64,000 bases of DNA from Aquipuribacter hungaricus (GCF_042663885.1 NZ_JBHSXV010000001.1); one strand, 5' to 3'. Shown: positions 7,886 through 17,168, numbered from the stretch's first letter. Program-made: numbers and translations. Notes: generated by a model not told the origin, from the letters alone.

Positions 7886-8920
7886 ATGACTGTCTACGGT
7901 TTCCACGCCTCCCACGAGCAGGTCCATCCCTCCGACCTCCTGCGCGCCGTCCAGCTGGCGGAGCAGGTCGGCTTCACGGGGGGGATGTCGTCCGACCACT
8001 TCTCGCCGTGGAGCGTCCGCCAGGGCCAGTCCGGGTTCGCCTGGTCGTGGCTCGGTGCCGCGATGGCCAGCACGTCGCTGCCCTTCGGCGTGGTCAACGC
8101 GCCCGGCCAGCGCTACCACCCGGCGATCGTCGCCCAGGCGATGGCGACCCTGTCGTCGATGTTCCCGCAGCGGCTGTGGGTCGCGCTCGGCTCGGGCGAG
8201 AACTCCAACGAGCACATCACCGGCCAGGGCTGGCCCCGCAAGAGCATCCGCAACGCCCGGCTGCTGGAGTGCGTGGAGATCATCCGTGCCCTGCTCGCCG
8301 GCGAGGAGGTCACCCACGACGGCCTGGTGACCGTGGACCGCGCCCGGCTGTGGACCCGGCCCGAGGTGCCGCCGGCGCTCATCGGGCCTGCCGTGACGCC
8401 CGAGACCGCGGCCTGGGTGGCGTCGTGGGCCGACGGGCTCGTCACCACCAACGCCCCGCACGACAAGCTCCGCACGATGGTCGACAGCTACCGCGACGCC
8501 GGCGGCGCCGGCCCGGTCCGGCTCCAGGTCCACGTGTCCTGGGCGCCCACCGAGGACGAGGCGATGGCGCTCGCCCACGACCAGTGGCGCGGCAACGTGT
8601 TCCAGCCCCCGGTGTGCTGGGACCTGGAGACCGTCGAGCACTTCGACGAGGTCGGCGAGCAGGTGAGCGACGAGCAGGTCCGCGAGGTCGTCCTCGTCTC
8701 CAGCGACCTCGCCCAGCACGCGGCCTGGCTGCAGGGCTTCGCCGACCTCGGGTTCGCCGAGATCGCCGTGCACCACGTCGGCCAGGAGCAGCGGCCGTTC
8801 CTCGAGGCCTACGGCGAGCACGTCCTCCCGCAGCTCGACGTCACCCCGGCCGAGCCCGTCACCCCCGCGCGCACCACGTCGGGCACGGGCCCGCTGGACT
8901 CGCGCGAGCGCCTCGCGTGA
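7886..8920 (+). CDS. LLM-class flavin-dependent oxidoreductase (TIGR03885-like)
   Basis: 344 residues of the luciferase-like monooxygenase TIM-barrel family. The sequence opens YGFHASHEQ and contains GFAWSWLGAA, APGQRYHPAI and ALGSGENSNEHITG, all typical of the subgroup described as probable non-F420 flavin oxidoreductases. The reaction is unknown. The last bases overlap the GTG of the GH13 gene (GTGA), so the two are translationally coupled. A weak TACCGC box 7 nt before the ATG suggests a leaderless or nearly leaderless mRNA. Confidence 0.8.
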   Translation: MTVYGFHASHEQVHPSDLLRAVQLAEQVGFTGGMSSDHFSPWSVRQGQSGFAWSWLGAAMASTSLPFGVVNAPGQRYHPAIVAQAMATLSSMFPQRLWVALGSGENSNEHITGQGWPRKSIRNARLLECVEIIRALLAGEEVTHDGLVTVDRARLWTRPEVPPALIGPAVTPETAAWVASWADGLVTTNAPHDKLRTMVDSYRDAGGAGPVRLQVHVSWAPTEDEAMALAHDQWRGNVFQPPVCWDLETVEHFDEVGEQVSDEQVREVVLVSSDLAQHAAWLQGFADLGFAEIAVHHVGQEQRPFLEAYGEHVLPQLDVTPAEPVTPARTTSGTGPLDSRERLA

Positions 8921-10698
8921 GCCCGGCTGGCACGGCGGGCAGGGGCACGAAGGGCGCGGGCTCCGGGTCCTCCGCGGCCGCCCAGGGGCAGCACCGCGTC
9001 CCCGGTACCGGCCCGGGCGCGACCACGGCCTCCTCCGCCGACCTGTGGTGGAAGACCGCGGTCGTCTACTGCCTGGACGTCGAGACGTTCATGGACGGCG
9101 ACGGCGACGGCACGGGCGACATGGTCGGCCTGGTCCGGCGCCTGGACCACCTCGTCGACCTCGGCGTCACGTGCCTGTGGCTCATGCCGTTCTACCCGAC
9201 GGCCGAGAAGGACGACGGCTACGACATCACCGACTTCTACGGCGTCGACCGCCGGCTCGGGGACCACGGCGACGTCGTCGAGCTGGTCCGCGCCGCCCGT
9301 GATCGGGGCATGCGCGTCATCGTCGACCTCGTCGTCAACCACACCTCGAACGAGCACCCGTGGTTCCAGGCGGCGCTCGAGGGGCCGGACGACCCGTACC
9401 GGGACTTCTACGTCTGGCGCTCGGACCCGCCGCCGGACACCTCCTCCGAGGTCGTCTTCCCCGACGAGGAGGGCGGGATCTGGACCCTCGACGAGCCCAG
9501 CGGCCAGTGGTACCTGCACCGGTTCTACGCCCACCAGCCCGACCTCAACGTCGCCAACCCGGCGGTGCGCGCGGAGATCCTCAAGGTCGTCGGCTTCTGG
9601 CTGGAGCTGGGCATCTCGGGCTTCCGGATGGACGCCGTGCCGTTCCTCCTGCAGACCGACGGGCTGAGCACCGAGGAGCTCCAGAGCTTCCCCGAGCCGC
9701 ACGACTTCCTGCGCGAGGTGCGCCAGTTCGTCGCCTCGCGGCGCGGCGACGCCATCCTGCTCGGCGAGGTCAACCTGCCCTTCGAGGACCAGCTGACGTA
9801 CTTCGGCGGGTCCGAGGGCAACGAGCTCGACATGCAGTTCGACTTCATCGGGATGCAGCGGATGTACCTGTCGCTCGCCCGCGGCGACGCGCAGCCGATC
9901 GTCACCGCGCTCAAGGAGCGCCCCGGTCTGGCGGACCGGTCGCAGTGGGCGACGTTCGTCCGCAACCACGACGAGCTCACGCTGGACAAGCTCGGCCGGT
10001 ACGAGCGCCAGGAGGTGTTCGACGCCTTCGGCCCGGAGGAGGAGCACCAGCTGTTCGGGCGCGGGCTGCGGCGCCGGCTGCCCCCGATGCTCGACGGGGA
10101 CCAGCGCCGGATCCGGATGGTCTACTCGTTGCTGTTCGCCATGCCCGGCACCCCGGTGCTGTTCTACGGCGAGGAGATCGGCATGGGCGAGAACCTCGCC
10201 GCCGACACCCGCCAGGCGGTCCGCACGCCGATGCAGTGGTCCGACGGCCCCAACGGCGGCTTCTCCACCGCGCCGCCCGAGGCGCTGCCGAACCCCGTGA
10301 CGACCGGCGCCTTCGGCCCGCAGGCGGTCAACGTCGCCTCGCAGGTCGACCAGCCGGACTCGCTGCTGACGTTCGTCTCGCGCCTGGCGCGGCGCTACCG
10401 GCAGTCGCCCGAGCTCGGCCGCGGCGAGGCCGAGGTGCTCGACGTGCCGCAGCACCACGTGCTCGCCCACGTCATGCGCTACCAGGGCACGGCGATGCTC
10501 GCGCTGCACAACTTCGCGGACGAGGCCGTCGAGGTGCCGGTCTCCTTCGCCTCCGACGACCACCTGGGCCGGCTCGTCGACCTGCTGGCCCCCGGCAGCA
10601 TCGAGCTCGACGCCGACGGGGCCGCGACGGTCCCGCTCGAGGGGTACGGCTACCGCTGGCTGCGGCTCGTGACCCCGTCGGACCACCGGCTCAACTGA
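8917..10698 (+). CDS. GH13 alpha-amylase-family enzyme, trehalose synthase-like
   Basis: 593 residues; the GTG start overlaps the upstream stop. After a low-complexity N-terminus of about 40 residues comes a GH13 (beta/alpha)8 barrel. Catalytic residues are visible: nucleophile D239 in GFRMDAVPF, acid/base E284 in LLGEVNL and transition-state D352 in NHDEL, plus DLVVNHTS. The sequence most resembles trehalose synthase (maltose to trehalose) or related alpha-glucosyl isomerases/hydrolases, followed by a C-terminal beta domain. There is no signal peptide, so it is cytoplasmic. Exact specificity is uncertain. Coupling with the LLM gene suggests a shared stress or storage-sugar function. Confidence 0.82.
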   Translation: MSPAGTAGRGTKGAGSGSSAAAQGQHRVPGTGPGATTASSADLWWKTAVVYCLDVETFMDGDGDGTGDMVGLVRRLDHLVDLGVTCLWLMPFYPTAEKDDGYDITDFYGVDRRLGDHGDVVELVRAARDRGMRVIVDLVVNHTSNEHPWFQAALEGPDDPYRDFYVWRSDPPPDTSSEVVFPDEEGGIWTLDEPSGQWYLHRFYAHQPDLNVANPAVRAEILKVVGFWLELGISGFRMDAVPFLLQTDGLSTEELQSFPEPHDFLREVRQFVASRRGDAILLGEVNLPFEDQLTYFGGSEGNELDMQFDFIGMQRMYLSLARGDAQPIVTALKERPGLADRSQWATFVRNHDELTLDKLGRYERQEVFDAFGPEEEHQLFGRGLRRRLPPMLDGDQRRIRMVYSLLFAMPGTPVLFYGEEIGMGENLAADTRQAVRTPMQWSDGPNGGFSTAPPEALPNPVTTGAFGPQAVNVASQVDQPDSLLTFVSRLARRYRQSPELGRGEAEVLDVPQHHVLAHVMRYQGTAMLALHNFADEAVEVPVSFASDDHLGRLVDLLAPGSIELDADGAATVPLEGYGYRWLRLVTPSDHRLN

Positions 10699-10738
10699 CC
10701 TCCAGGTCGACCGTCGGCCACCGGCCCGCCGTGCGCGC

Positions 10739-11170
10739 TCAGTCCTCGCGCGCCCGGCGGGTCTCGCGGTCGTTGGCCTTCTGCAGCGCCTCGACGAGCT
10801 CGGGCTTGGTCATCCGCGACCTCCCCGGGACGCCGAGGCGCTTGGCCTGCTCCTGCAGGTGGGCCTTGGTGGCGTTCTCGTCGACACCGCCGCGGGTGGG
10901 GCGGTCGGTGCCTGCGCCGCCGGCCGCCTGCGGGTCCGACGGCCCCTTCCGGCCGCCCTCCTTGGGCTCCCAGTGGTCGCCGACCTTCTCGTGCGTGTGC
11001 TTGACCGCGGCCCACGCGACGCGGGCGGCCCTGGAGTCGTCCCCGTCGTAGGTGTCCTCGGCGGAGTCGTAGGTCTTCGCCCACGTCTCCTGGGCCTTGT
11101 CGTCGCTGCGCTGGAGCGTGCTCGGCAGCTCCGACTGCCTGGCCGTCCCGGCCTTCGTCGTCTTGGGCAC
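10739..11170 (-). CDS. ChaB family protein with C-terminal Rho-N/SAP-like segment
   Basis: 143 residues. The N-terminal 65 match ChaB (SELPSTLQRSDDKAQETWAKTYDSA... AWAAVKHTHEKVGDHW), a small domain named for cation-transport regulation in E. coli whose function is poorly known. The C-terminus, from about residue 100, has ATKAHLQEQAKRLGVPGRSRMTKPELVEAL, a helix-extended-helix of the SAP/Rho-N type that can bind nucleic acid. This combination is common in actinobacteria. It converges with the GH13 gene. Confidence 0.75.
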   Translation of the reverse strand: MPKTTKAGTARQSELPSTLQRSDDKAQETWAKTYDSAEDTYDGDDSRAARVAWAAVKHTHEKVGDHWEPKEGGRKGPSDPQAAGGAGTDRPTRGGVDENATKAHLQEQAKRLGVPGRSRMTKPELVEALQKANDRETRRARED

Positions 11171-11240
11171 GTCGCCTCCTCGGTCGTCGTCGCTGGCTGT
11201 CCGGTCGGTACCCCCGCCCGGACGCCTGCATGCCGTGGCG

Positions 11241-12791
11241 TCAGCCGCCGGCGACGAAGGCCGCCGCGACCGCGGCGGCCGACACCGGGGACGCGCCGTG
11301 CGCCCGGACCAGCGCGCCGGCGGCGGGGACCGGCGTCCCCGGCGAGGGCCAGCCGAGGTCGACGAGCACGGCGTCGGGCCGCGCGGCCAGCACCCCGTCC
11401 AGCCAGGACCGGACGTCGGCGGAGCGGTGGGTGTCCCGCGCGGCGACGACGAGGGGGCGGCCGGGCGCGAGACCGAGGACGTCGGCCGGGCTGCCGGTCG
11501 GGTCCGCGTCCGTCGCCGTCACGCCCGGGACGACGGCGGCGAGGGCGTCGGCCAGGCCCCACGGCACCGACCCCACCGCGGCGTTCGCGCCCTGGACCAC
11601 CCGGACGACGACCGCCCCGGCCAGGTCCGGGACCACGCCGGTCACGCGGACCGCCGCCCGCGCGGCAGCCAGCGCCCGCACGTCCGCCCCGGCCACTCCG
11701 TCCGCCCCGGCCACGGCGTCCGCCCCCTCAGCCCCGGCCGCGCCGTCCGCGCCGGCCGTCCCTACGGCTGCGGCAGACCGGCGGGAGGCGCACCGCTCGC
11801 CCAGCCTGCGCACCCGCCCGGCCGCCTCCTCGAGCCGCTCCCGGGTCAGGCGCTCGTCCCGGACCGCGTCGACCACGGCGTCGACGACCGCGTGCACCCG
11901 GTCGCGGTCCCAGTCCGCGCCCAGGCACAGCAGGTCCGCCCCCGCTACGAGCGAGGCGACCGCGGCGGCCTCGACCGAGCCGTGCGCCTGCGGCCCGCTC
12001 ACCCCGGCCATGTCGAGGGCGTCGGTGACGAGGACGCCGTCGAAGCCGAGCTCGTCGCGCAGCAGGGCGGTGACCGCCGCGCTCGTGGACGCGGGACCGT
12101 GCGGGTCGAGGGCGGGGACGAGGACGTGGGCGGTCATGACGGCCTCGGCGCCCGCGGCCACGGCGGCCGCGAACGGCACGAGCTCGCGCAACCGGAGCAC
12201 GTCGGCCGTTGCCTGCACCACGGGGGCGGCGACGTGGGAGTCGTCGACCGTGTCGCCGTGGCCGGGGAAGTGCTTGAGGCAGGCCGCGACGCCCGCCTCG
12301 GCCAGGCCGTGCACGGCCGCGACGCCGTGGCGGGCCACCAGGTCCGGGTCGGCGCCGTAGCTGCGGCTGCCGATCACCGGGTTGTCCGGGGCGCTGTTGA
12401 CGTCGAGGACGGGCGCGAGGTCGAGGTCGACGCCCACCCGCGCGAGCCGCCGTCCCAGGTCGGCCGTGACCTGCCGGGTGACGACGACGTCGTCACCCGC
12501 CCCGAGGACCGCCGCGCCCACGGTCCGCGACCCGCGCCCGAAGTCCAGGCGCGTGACGTCGCCGCCCTCCTCGTCCAGGGCGACCAGGCACGCCGGGGCG
12601 AGCGCGTGCACCCGGGCGACGAGCGCCGCGGCCGTGGCGTCGTCGCCGTCGAGGTTGGAGCCGAACAGGCACAGCGAGCCGAGCCCGTGCCGCAGGTCGT
12701 CCTGCACCCAGCCCGGCAGGTCGGGTCCGGCGAAGCAGCCCATGACCACGCCCAGGCCGAGGCGCCGCAGGTCGTCGGGAGAGGCGCTCAC
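11241..12791 (-). CDS. Glycoside hydrolase family 3, NagZ-type beta-N-acetylhexosaminidase
   Basis: 516 residues. The GH3 barrel carries the nucleophile D257 in VLVTDALDM and the NagZ-type loop KHFPGHGDTVDDSH, whose Asp-His pair serves as general acid/base in this subfamily. A second domain follows after a linker of repeated Ala-Gly-Asp/Glu units (about residues 345-370). There is no signal peptide, so it probably acts in the cytoplasm on imported GlcNAc- or glucoside-containing oligosaccharides. GTG start overlaps the permease stop (GTGA). It is the last gene of the ROK-binding protein-permease operon. Some GH3 enzymes of this type act as phosphorylases, which cannot be excluded. Confidence 0.82.
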   Translation of the reverse strand: MSASPDDLRRLGLGVVMGCFAGPDLPGWVQDDLRHGLGSLCLFGSNLDGDDATAAALVARVHALAPACLVALDEEGGDVTRLDFGRGSRTVGAAVLGAGDDVVVTRQVTADLGRRLARVGVDLDLAPVLDVNSAPDNPVIGSRSYGADPDLVARHGVAAVHGLAEAGVAACLKHFPGHGDTVDDSHVAAPVVQATADVLRLRELVPFAAAVAAGAEAVMTAHVLVPALDPHGPASTSAAVTALLRDELGFDGVLVTDALDMAGVSGPQAHGSVEAAAVASLVAGADLLCLGADWDRDRVHAVVDAVVDAVRDERLTRERLEEAAGRVRRLGERCASRRSAAAVGTAGADGAAGAEGADAVAGADGVAGADVRALAAARAAVRVTGVVPDLAGAVVVRVVQGANAAVGSVPWGLADALAAVVPGVTATDADPTGSPADVLGLAPGRPLVVAARDTHRSADVRSWLDGVLAARPDAVLVDLGWPSPGTPVPAAGALVRAHGASPVSAAAVAAAFVAGG

Positions 12792-13621
12792 CCCTTCACC
12801 GCCCCGTCGGCCAGGCCCCGGGTGAGGCGGGTCTGCACGAGCAGGAAGAACACGACGACGGGCACGGCCATCAGCGTGGACCCCGCCATGACGCCGCCCC
12901 AGTCGGTGCCGCGCGCACCGGCGTTGAACGCCTGCAGCCACACCGGCAGGGTCTGGCTGTCAGGCCGGTTCATGATGACGAGGGCGAAGACGAACTCGTT
13001 CCACGCCTGGATGAACGCGAACACCCCGGTGGCGACCAGGCCCGGTGCCATGAGGGGGAACGTGATGCGCCGGAACGCCGAGGCCCGGCTGCAGCCGTCG
13101 ATCATCGCCGCCTCCTCCAGCTCGACGGGGACGCCGGCGACGAAGCCCCGCAGCGTCCAGATCGTGAAGGGCAGCACGAAGACGAGGTAGACCAGCACGA
13201 GGCCCAGGACCGTGTTGACCAGCTGCCAGCCGTCGAGCACGCCGAACAGCGAGATGACCAGCGCCTCGGGCGGGATCATCTGCACGACGAGCACGGTGAC
13301 GACGAAGCCCGCCCGCCCCCGGAAGCGGAACCGGGCGACGGCCACGGCGGCGAGCACCGCCAGCAGCAGGGCGAGCACGACGGTCGACAGCGTGACGACG
13401 AGGCTGTTGAGCAGGGCCTGGGGGAAGAAGCCGCGCTCGACGACCTTGGCGTAGTTGGCGAGCGTCCCCCCGAAGGGGTGGAACGTCGGGGTCGGCGCGG
13501 TGATGTCGGTGCCCCGCTGGAACGATGTCGTGACCATCCAGTACACGGGGGCGGTCGAGCAGACGAACACGACGAGGGCGGCCGCGGCGAGGGCGACCCG
13601 GCGGCGCAGCGGCGCCCTCAC
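12788..13621 (-). CDS. Sugar ABC transporter permease, MalG type
   Basis: 277 residues with about six membrane helices. The cytoplasmic EAA loop is present (EEAAMIDGCSRASAFRRITF), which contacts the ATPase subunit. It belongs to the CUT1 family of oligosaccharide importers. The GTG start overlaps the stop of the upstream permease by 4 nt, and its stop overlaps the GH3 start. It would form a heterodimer with the product of 13618-14595. Confidence 0.9.
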   Translation of the reverse strand: MRAPLRRRVALAAAALVVFVCSTAPVYWMVTTSFQRGTDITAPTPTFHPFGGTLANYAKVVERGFFPQALLNSLVVTLSTVVLALLLAVLAAVAVARFRFRGRAGFVVTVLVVQMIPPEALVISLFGVLDGWQLVNTVLGLVLVYLVFVLPFTIWTLRGFVAGVPVELEEAAMIDGCSRASAFRRITFPLMAPGLVATGVFAFIQAWNEFVFALVIMNRPDSQTLPVWLQAFNAGARGTDWGGVMAGSTLMAVPVVVFFLLVQTRLTRGLADGAVKG

Positions 13622-14595
13622 ACGTCCTCCTGGCGGGCCATCTGCCGCAGGTAGACCGCGGTCAGGGCGAGGGTGAGCACGACCATGACGACCGCGACGG
13701 CGGCGCCGACGTCGAAGCGGTTCTCGCCGATGGAGATCCGGTAGGCGAAGACGCCGACGAGGTTGGTGTCGCGGGCGCTGCCGCCGGCCGCCTGCAGGAC
13801 GTACACCGGCGTGAACACGCGGAAGTTCCACAGCACCGACAGCGCGGTGAGGATCGCCAGGAGCGGCCGCAGGTAGGGCACGGTGACCGACCGGAACCGC
13901 CGCCACGGCCCGGCGCCGTCGATCTGCGCGGCCTCGAGCACCTCCCGCGGCACCTGCGTCAGCCCGGCGTACAGGGTGAAGGCGACGAACGGGACGCCCA
14001 TCCACACCACGACGAGCGCGGCGACCGCGACGAACGACACCGGGTCCGCCAGCCACGAGTGGCCGCGGAAGTCGCCGGCGCCGGAGGCGGTGAGCAGGTA
14101 GTTGACCAGGCCGTAGCGGGTGTCGAAGACCCACTGCCAGACGATGGTCGCCGACACCGGCGGCATGGCCCAGGCGAGCATGAGCCCGATGCCGACCAGC
14201 AGCCGCAGGCCGCGCCCGAGCGCGTCCATGAGCAGCGCGACGAGCGTGCCGAGCACCATCGTCAGGGCCACGGTGACGCCGCAGAAGGCGACGGTGCGGC
14301 CGAGCACGGCCCAGAACTGCGGGTCGTCGAGGATGCGCGCGTAGTTGTCGAGCCCGACGAACGCGGCCGGCTGCCCGAACTGCTGGGCGAGCCCGAACTC
14401 CCGCACCGACAGCAGGACCAGCCGGACGAGCGGCCATGCCAGCATCGCGCCCAGCACGACGGTGGCCGGCAGGAGCAGCAGGTAGGGCAGCGCGGGGCCG
14501 CCGGACCGGGCGGACCGGGCCGGTCGGCGGCGGCCGGGCGGCGCCCCGGGGACCGGTGACGCGGTCCCCGGGACGACCGGGGTGGAGACGGGCAC
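13618..14595 (-). CDS. Sugar ABC transporter permease, MalF type
   Basis: About 325 residues: a short Pro/Arg-rich N-terminus and then six predicted helices, starting ALPYLLLLPATVVLGAMLAW. The EAA loop reads EVLEAAQIDGAGPWRRFRSVTVP. CUT1 permease, partner of the MalG-type subunit. The GTG at 14595 begins 5 nt after the stop of the binding-protein gene. No ATP-binding protein is encoded in this cluster; in actinobacteria one shared MsiK-type ATPase often serves such importers. Confidence 0.88.
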   Translation of the reverse strand: MPVSTPVVPGTASPVPGAPPGRRRPARSARSGGPALPYLLLLPATVVLGAMLAWPLVRLVLLSVREFGLAQQFGQPAAFVGLDNYARILDDPQFWAVLGRTVAFCGVTVALTMVLGTLVALLMDALGRGLRLLVGIGLMLAWAMPPVSATIVWQWVFDTRYGLVNYLLTASGAGDFRGHSWLADPVSFVAVAALVVVWMGVPFVAFTLYAGLTQVPREVLEAAQIDGAGPWRRFRSVTVPYLRPLLAILTALSVLWNFRVFTPVYVLQAAGGSARDTNLVGVFAYRISIGENRFDVGAAVAVVMVVLTLALTAVYLRQMARQEDV

Positions 14596-14600
14596 CGCCG

Positions 14601-15896
14601 TCAGCCGTTGAGGAGGGCCTCGATGGCCTCGTCGGCCCGGGCCGCCTCGGCCTCGACGTCCGCCCCGCCGGCGATGGCCACGAGCATGTCCGGCAGCACG
14701 GTCGACGCCTCGACCCCGGCCCACCGCTCGCTCGAGGGCACGAACCGCGAGTTGGCCGCGGCCGCCGCCTGCGCCTCGGCGGCCTCGGAGCCGCCGACGC
14801 CCTCGAGCAGCGACACCTTGGCCGGCAGCAGCCCCAGCTCCGCGAACTGCTCCTGGTAGCCGTCGCTGGTGAGGACCTTGACGAGCTCGTAGGCGAGCTC
14901 CGGGTCCTCCGAGCCCGCGGACACGGCGAGGTTGGACCCGCCGAGGAACGCCGGGGCGGTCGTCCCGGGCTCGCTGCCCGGCAGCGGGAAGGCGCCGATG
15001 CTGCCCTCGAGCTCGGGGCAGCCGTCGTCCTCGTTGACGATCTGGCCGATCTTCCAGCCGGGGCCCATGAGCATCCCGACCTCGCCGTTGCAGAAGGCGA
15101 GGTAGTCCTGCGACTCGTCGCCGTCGACGGGGGCGCCCGAGGCCGTGGCCATGATCTGCTGCACCTGCCTCAGGCCCTCGACGGACCCCGGGCTCGACAG
15201 CTGCGCGTCCCAGGTGTCCCCGTCCTGGACGGCGATCTCGCCGCCGGACTCCCACACGAACGGCAGGGCCGCGTACCAGTACTTGCCCGGGAAGAAGATG
15301 CCCGAGTAGCCCGGGACGTCGGCGTTGGCCTGCTTGAGCGCGGCGCCGGCGGCCTGGAACTCCTCCAGCGTCGTCGGCACCTCCAGCCCGGCCTCCTCGA
15401 AGTGGTCCGTGCGGTAGAAGACGACGCGCGCGCCGGCGTAGTAGGGGACGCCGTAGAACCGGTCGTCGTAGGTGCCGGCCTCGACGAGGCTGGTGAGCAG
15501 GTCGTCCCCGCCGAGCTCCTCCTTCTTGTCGGTGAGGTCGTGGAGCGCGCCGGCGGCCTCGAACGCCTGGGCCTGCGTGTTGCCCAGCTCGACGACGTCG
15601 GGGCTGTCGTTGCTCGACAGCGACGTCGTGAGCTTCTCGACCAGGCCGGTCCACTGCTGCCGCTCGAACTCCACGGTGACCCCGGGGTGGGCGGCCTCGA
15701 ACTCCGCGACGGCGTAGTCGACCATCTCCTGGGGCGTGTCCTCGCCGTTGAGCCAGAGCCGGACGGTCTGGCCGCCGGCCTCGGTGCCGCCGTCGGGGGA
15801 GCTGCCCCCCGTCCCGGTGGCGTCGGCGGCCGAGCCGCACGCGGCGAGCAGGAGGGCGGCGGTGGCGACGGCCGCCCCGGCGGGTACAGGTCTCAT
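14601..15896 (-). CDS. Extracellular sugar-binding lipoprotein (CUT1)
   Basis: 431 residues. A signal peptide ends in a lipobox, ALLLAAC, with the lipidated Cys at about residue 20, followed by a Gly/Ser-rich spacer. The mature part has the family-1 solute-binding layout (VRLWLNGEDTP near the N-terminus, FEAAHPGVTVEFE, NGEVGMLMGPGW). It would deliver an oligosaccharide to the two downstream permeases. A strong AGGAGG sits 6 nt before the ATG. The cluster contents (ROK regulator, NagZ-type hydrolase) suggest an amino-sugar or beta-glucoside ligand, but this is inference. Confidence 0.88.
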   Translation of the reverse strand: MRPVPAGAAVATAALLLAACGSAADATGTGGSSPDGGTEAGGQTVRLWLNGEDTPQEMVDYAVAEFEAAHPGVTVEFERQQWTGLVEKLTTSLSSNDSPDVVELGNTQAQAFEAAGALHDLTDKKEELGGDDLLTSLVEAGTYDDRFYGVPYYAGARVVFYRTDHFEEAGLEVPTTLEEFQAAGAALKQANADVPGYSGIFFPGKYWYAALPFVWESGGEIAVQDGDTWDAQLSSPGSVEGLRQVQQIMATASGAPVDGDESQDYLAFCNGEVGMLMGPGWKIGQIVNEDDGCPELEGSIGAFPLPGSEPGTTAPAFLGGSNLAVSAGSEDPELAYELVKVLTSDGYQEQFAELGLLPAKVSLLEGVGGSEAAEAQAAAAANSRFVPSSERWAGVEASTVLPDMLVAIAGGADVEAEAARADEAIEALLNG

Positions 15897-15995
15897 GGTG
15901 GTCCTCCTGGGTCGTGGTCCGGTGGGTGTGCCGTGCTGCGGTGCTGGGTGCCGAGGGGTGCTGCCGTGCTTGAGGTGCTGCGGTGCGGCGGGCGC

Positions 15996-17141
15996 TCAGG
16001 TGACGCCGAGCTCGCCGGACAGGACGAGGACGGAGGCGCCGAGCAGCACGCCCCGGTCCGCCAGGGCGGACAGCCGGATCTCGACCGCCTCGGCGACGAC
16101 GGGCATCGCCCGGCGCCGGACGGTGGCCGCGGTCGCGCGCAGCAGGGGCCCGCCCAGCAGCTCGGCCGGTCCCGCGAGCACCACCTGCTGCAGGTCGAGG
16201 ACCCCGACGATGGGGGCCAGTGCCTGCCCGAGCCGGCGGCCTGCCGAGGCGAGGGCACGCTCGGCGGCCGCCGGGGGGAGGCCCTCGGTGGCGGCGCGCA
16301 GGGCGGGCACGGCCAGGACGGTCTCCAGGCAGCCGGTCCGCCCGCAGGCGCACGGTCCGCCGCGCTCGTCGACGACGACGTGGCCGATCTCGCCGGCCGC
16401 GTGGTGGGGACCGTGCAGCAGCGCGCCGTCCAGCAGCAGGCCGGCGCCCACGCCGAGCCCGACGGTGAGGACGAGCAGGCCGCGGTCGACCGCGCCGCCG
16501 TGGCTGTGCTCGGCGAGCGCGGCGGCGTTGGCGTCGTTGGCGACGTGCACCGGCAGGCCCACGGCGTCGGACACCAGCCGCGCCAGGGCGACGTCGGTCC
16601 AGCCGAGGTTGGGGGCCTCGGCCACCACGCCGCCGCTGACGATGCCGGGGGTCCCGATGCCGACGCCGAGCAGCGGCGCGGTCGCGGCGCCGACGAGGTC
16701 GCGGACGGTGGCGACGAGCAGGTCGACGGCCGCCTGGCCGTGCGCGCCGCGGCGGGGCACCTGGACCGTGCGCCGCACCTGGCCGGCGAGGTCGACGACC
16801 GCGCCGCTCACGCACCGGTCGTCGGACAGGTCCACCGCCACGATGTGGGCGCCGTCGGGGTCGACGCCGACCAGCTCGGCCGGCTTGCCGACACGGGTGC
16901 CCGGGCGGACGCCGAGCTCCACGACGAGCCCGTCGTCGATGAGCGCGGCGACGACGTCGGACACGGTGACGCGGGTGAGGCCGGTCGCCCGGGCCAGGTC
17001 GGCCCGGCTGTGGGGGCCGGCGCTGACCAGCGACTGCAGGAGCAGGCTGCGGTTGTGCGCCCGCGCGTGGGCAGGCAGCGCGCGCCCGGTGGGGCGCAGC
17101 GCCCGGGACCTGGACCCCGGCGGCGTGGTCGTCATCGACAC
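15996..17141 (-). CDS. ROK-family transcriptional regulator
   Basis: 381 residues. The N-terminal winged helix-turn-helix is around SRADLARATGLTRVTVSDVVAALIDDGLV. The ROK sugar-kinase-like domain contains VGIGTPGIV, a DANAAALAE segment, and the zinc/ROK signature GEIGHVVVDERGG followed by CACGRTGCLE. It is the first gene of the sugar-import operon and presumably represses it until a sugar or sugar phosphate binds. A perfect inverted repeat directly abuts the GTG start (17142-17168), indicating autoregulation. An internal ATG at 17135 is an alternative start. Confidence 0.88.
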   Translation of the reverse strand: MSMTTTPPGSRSRALRPTGRALPAHARAHNRSLLLQSLVSAGPHSRADLARATGLTRVTVSDVVAALIDDGLVVELGVRPGTRVGKPAELVGVDPDGAHIVAVDLSDDRCVSGAVVDLAGQVRRTVQVPRRGAHGQAAVDLLVATVRDLVGAATAPLLGVGIGTPGIVSGGVVAEAPNLGWTDVALARLVSDAVGLPVHVANDANAAALAEHSHGGAVDRGLLVLTVGLGVGAGLLLDGALLHGPHHAAGEIGHVVVDERGGPCACGRTGCLETVLAVPALRAATEGLPPAAAERALASAGRRLGQALAPIVGVLDLQQVVLAGPAELLGGPLLRATAATVRRRAMPVVAEAVEIRLSALADRGVLLGASVLVLSGELGVT

Positions 17142-17168
17142 GTTTGTTAGTGAAGTTGCCTAACAAAC
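17142..17168 (-). promoter_or_regulatory. ROK operator, perfect 9-bp inverted repeat
   Basis: GTTTGTTAG, nine spacer bases, then CTAACAAAC. The arms are exact complements and are far more AT-rich than the surroundings. The site ends one base before the GTG of the ROK gene, so binding would block transcription of the whole operon. The form resembles known ROK/NagC-Mlc type operators. Confidence 0.75.
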
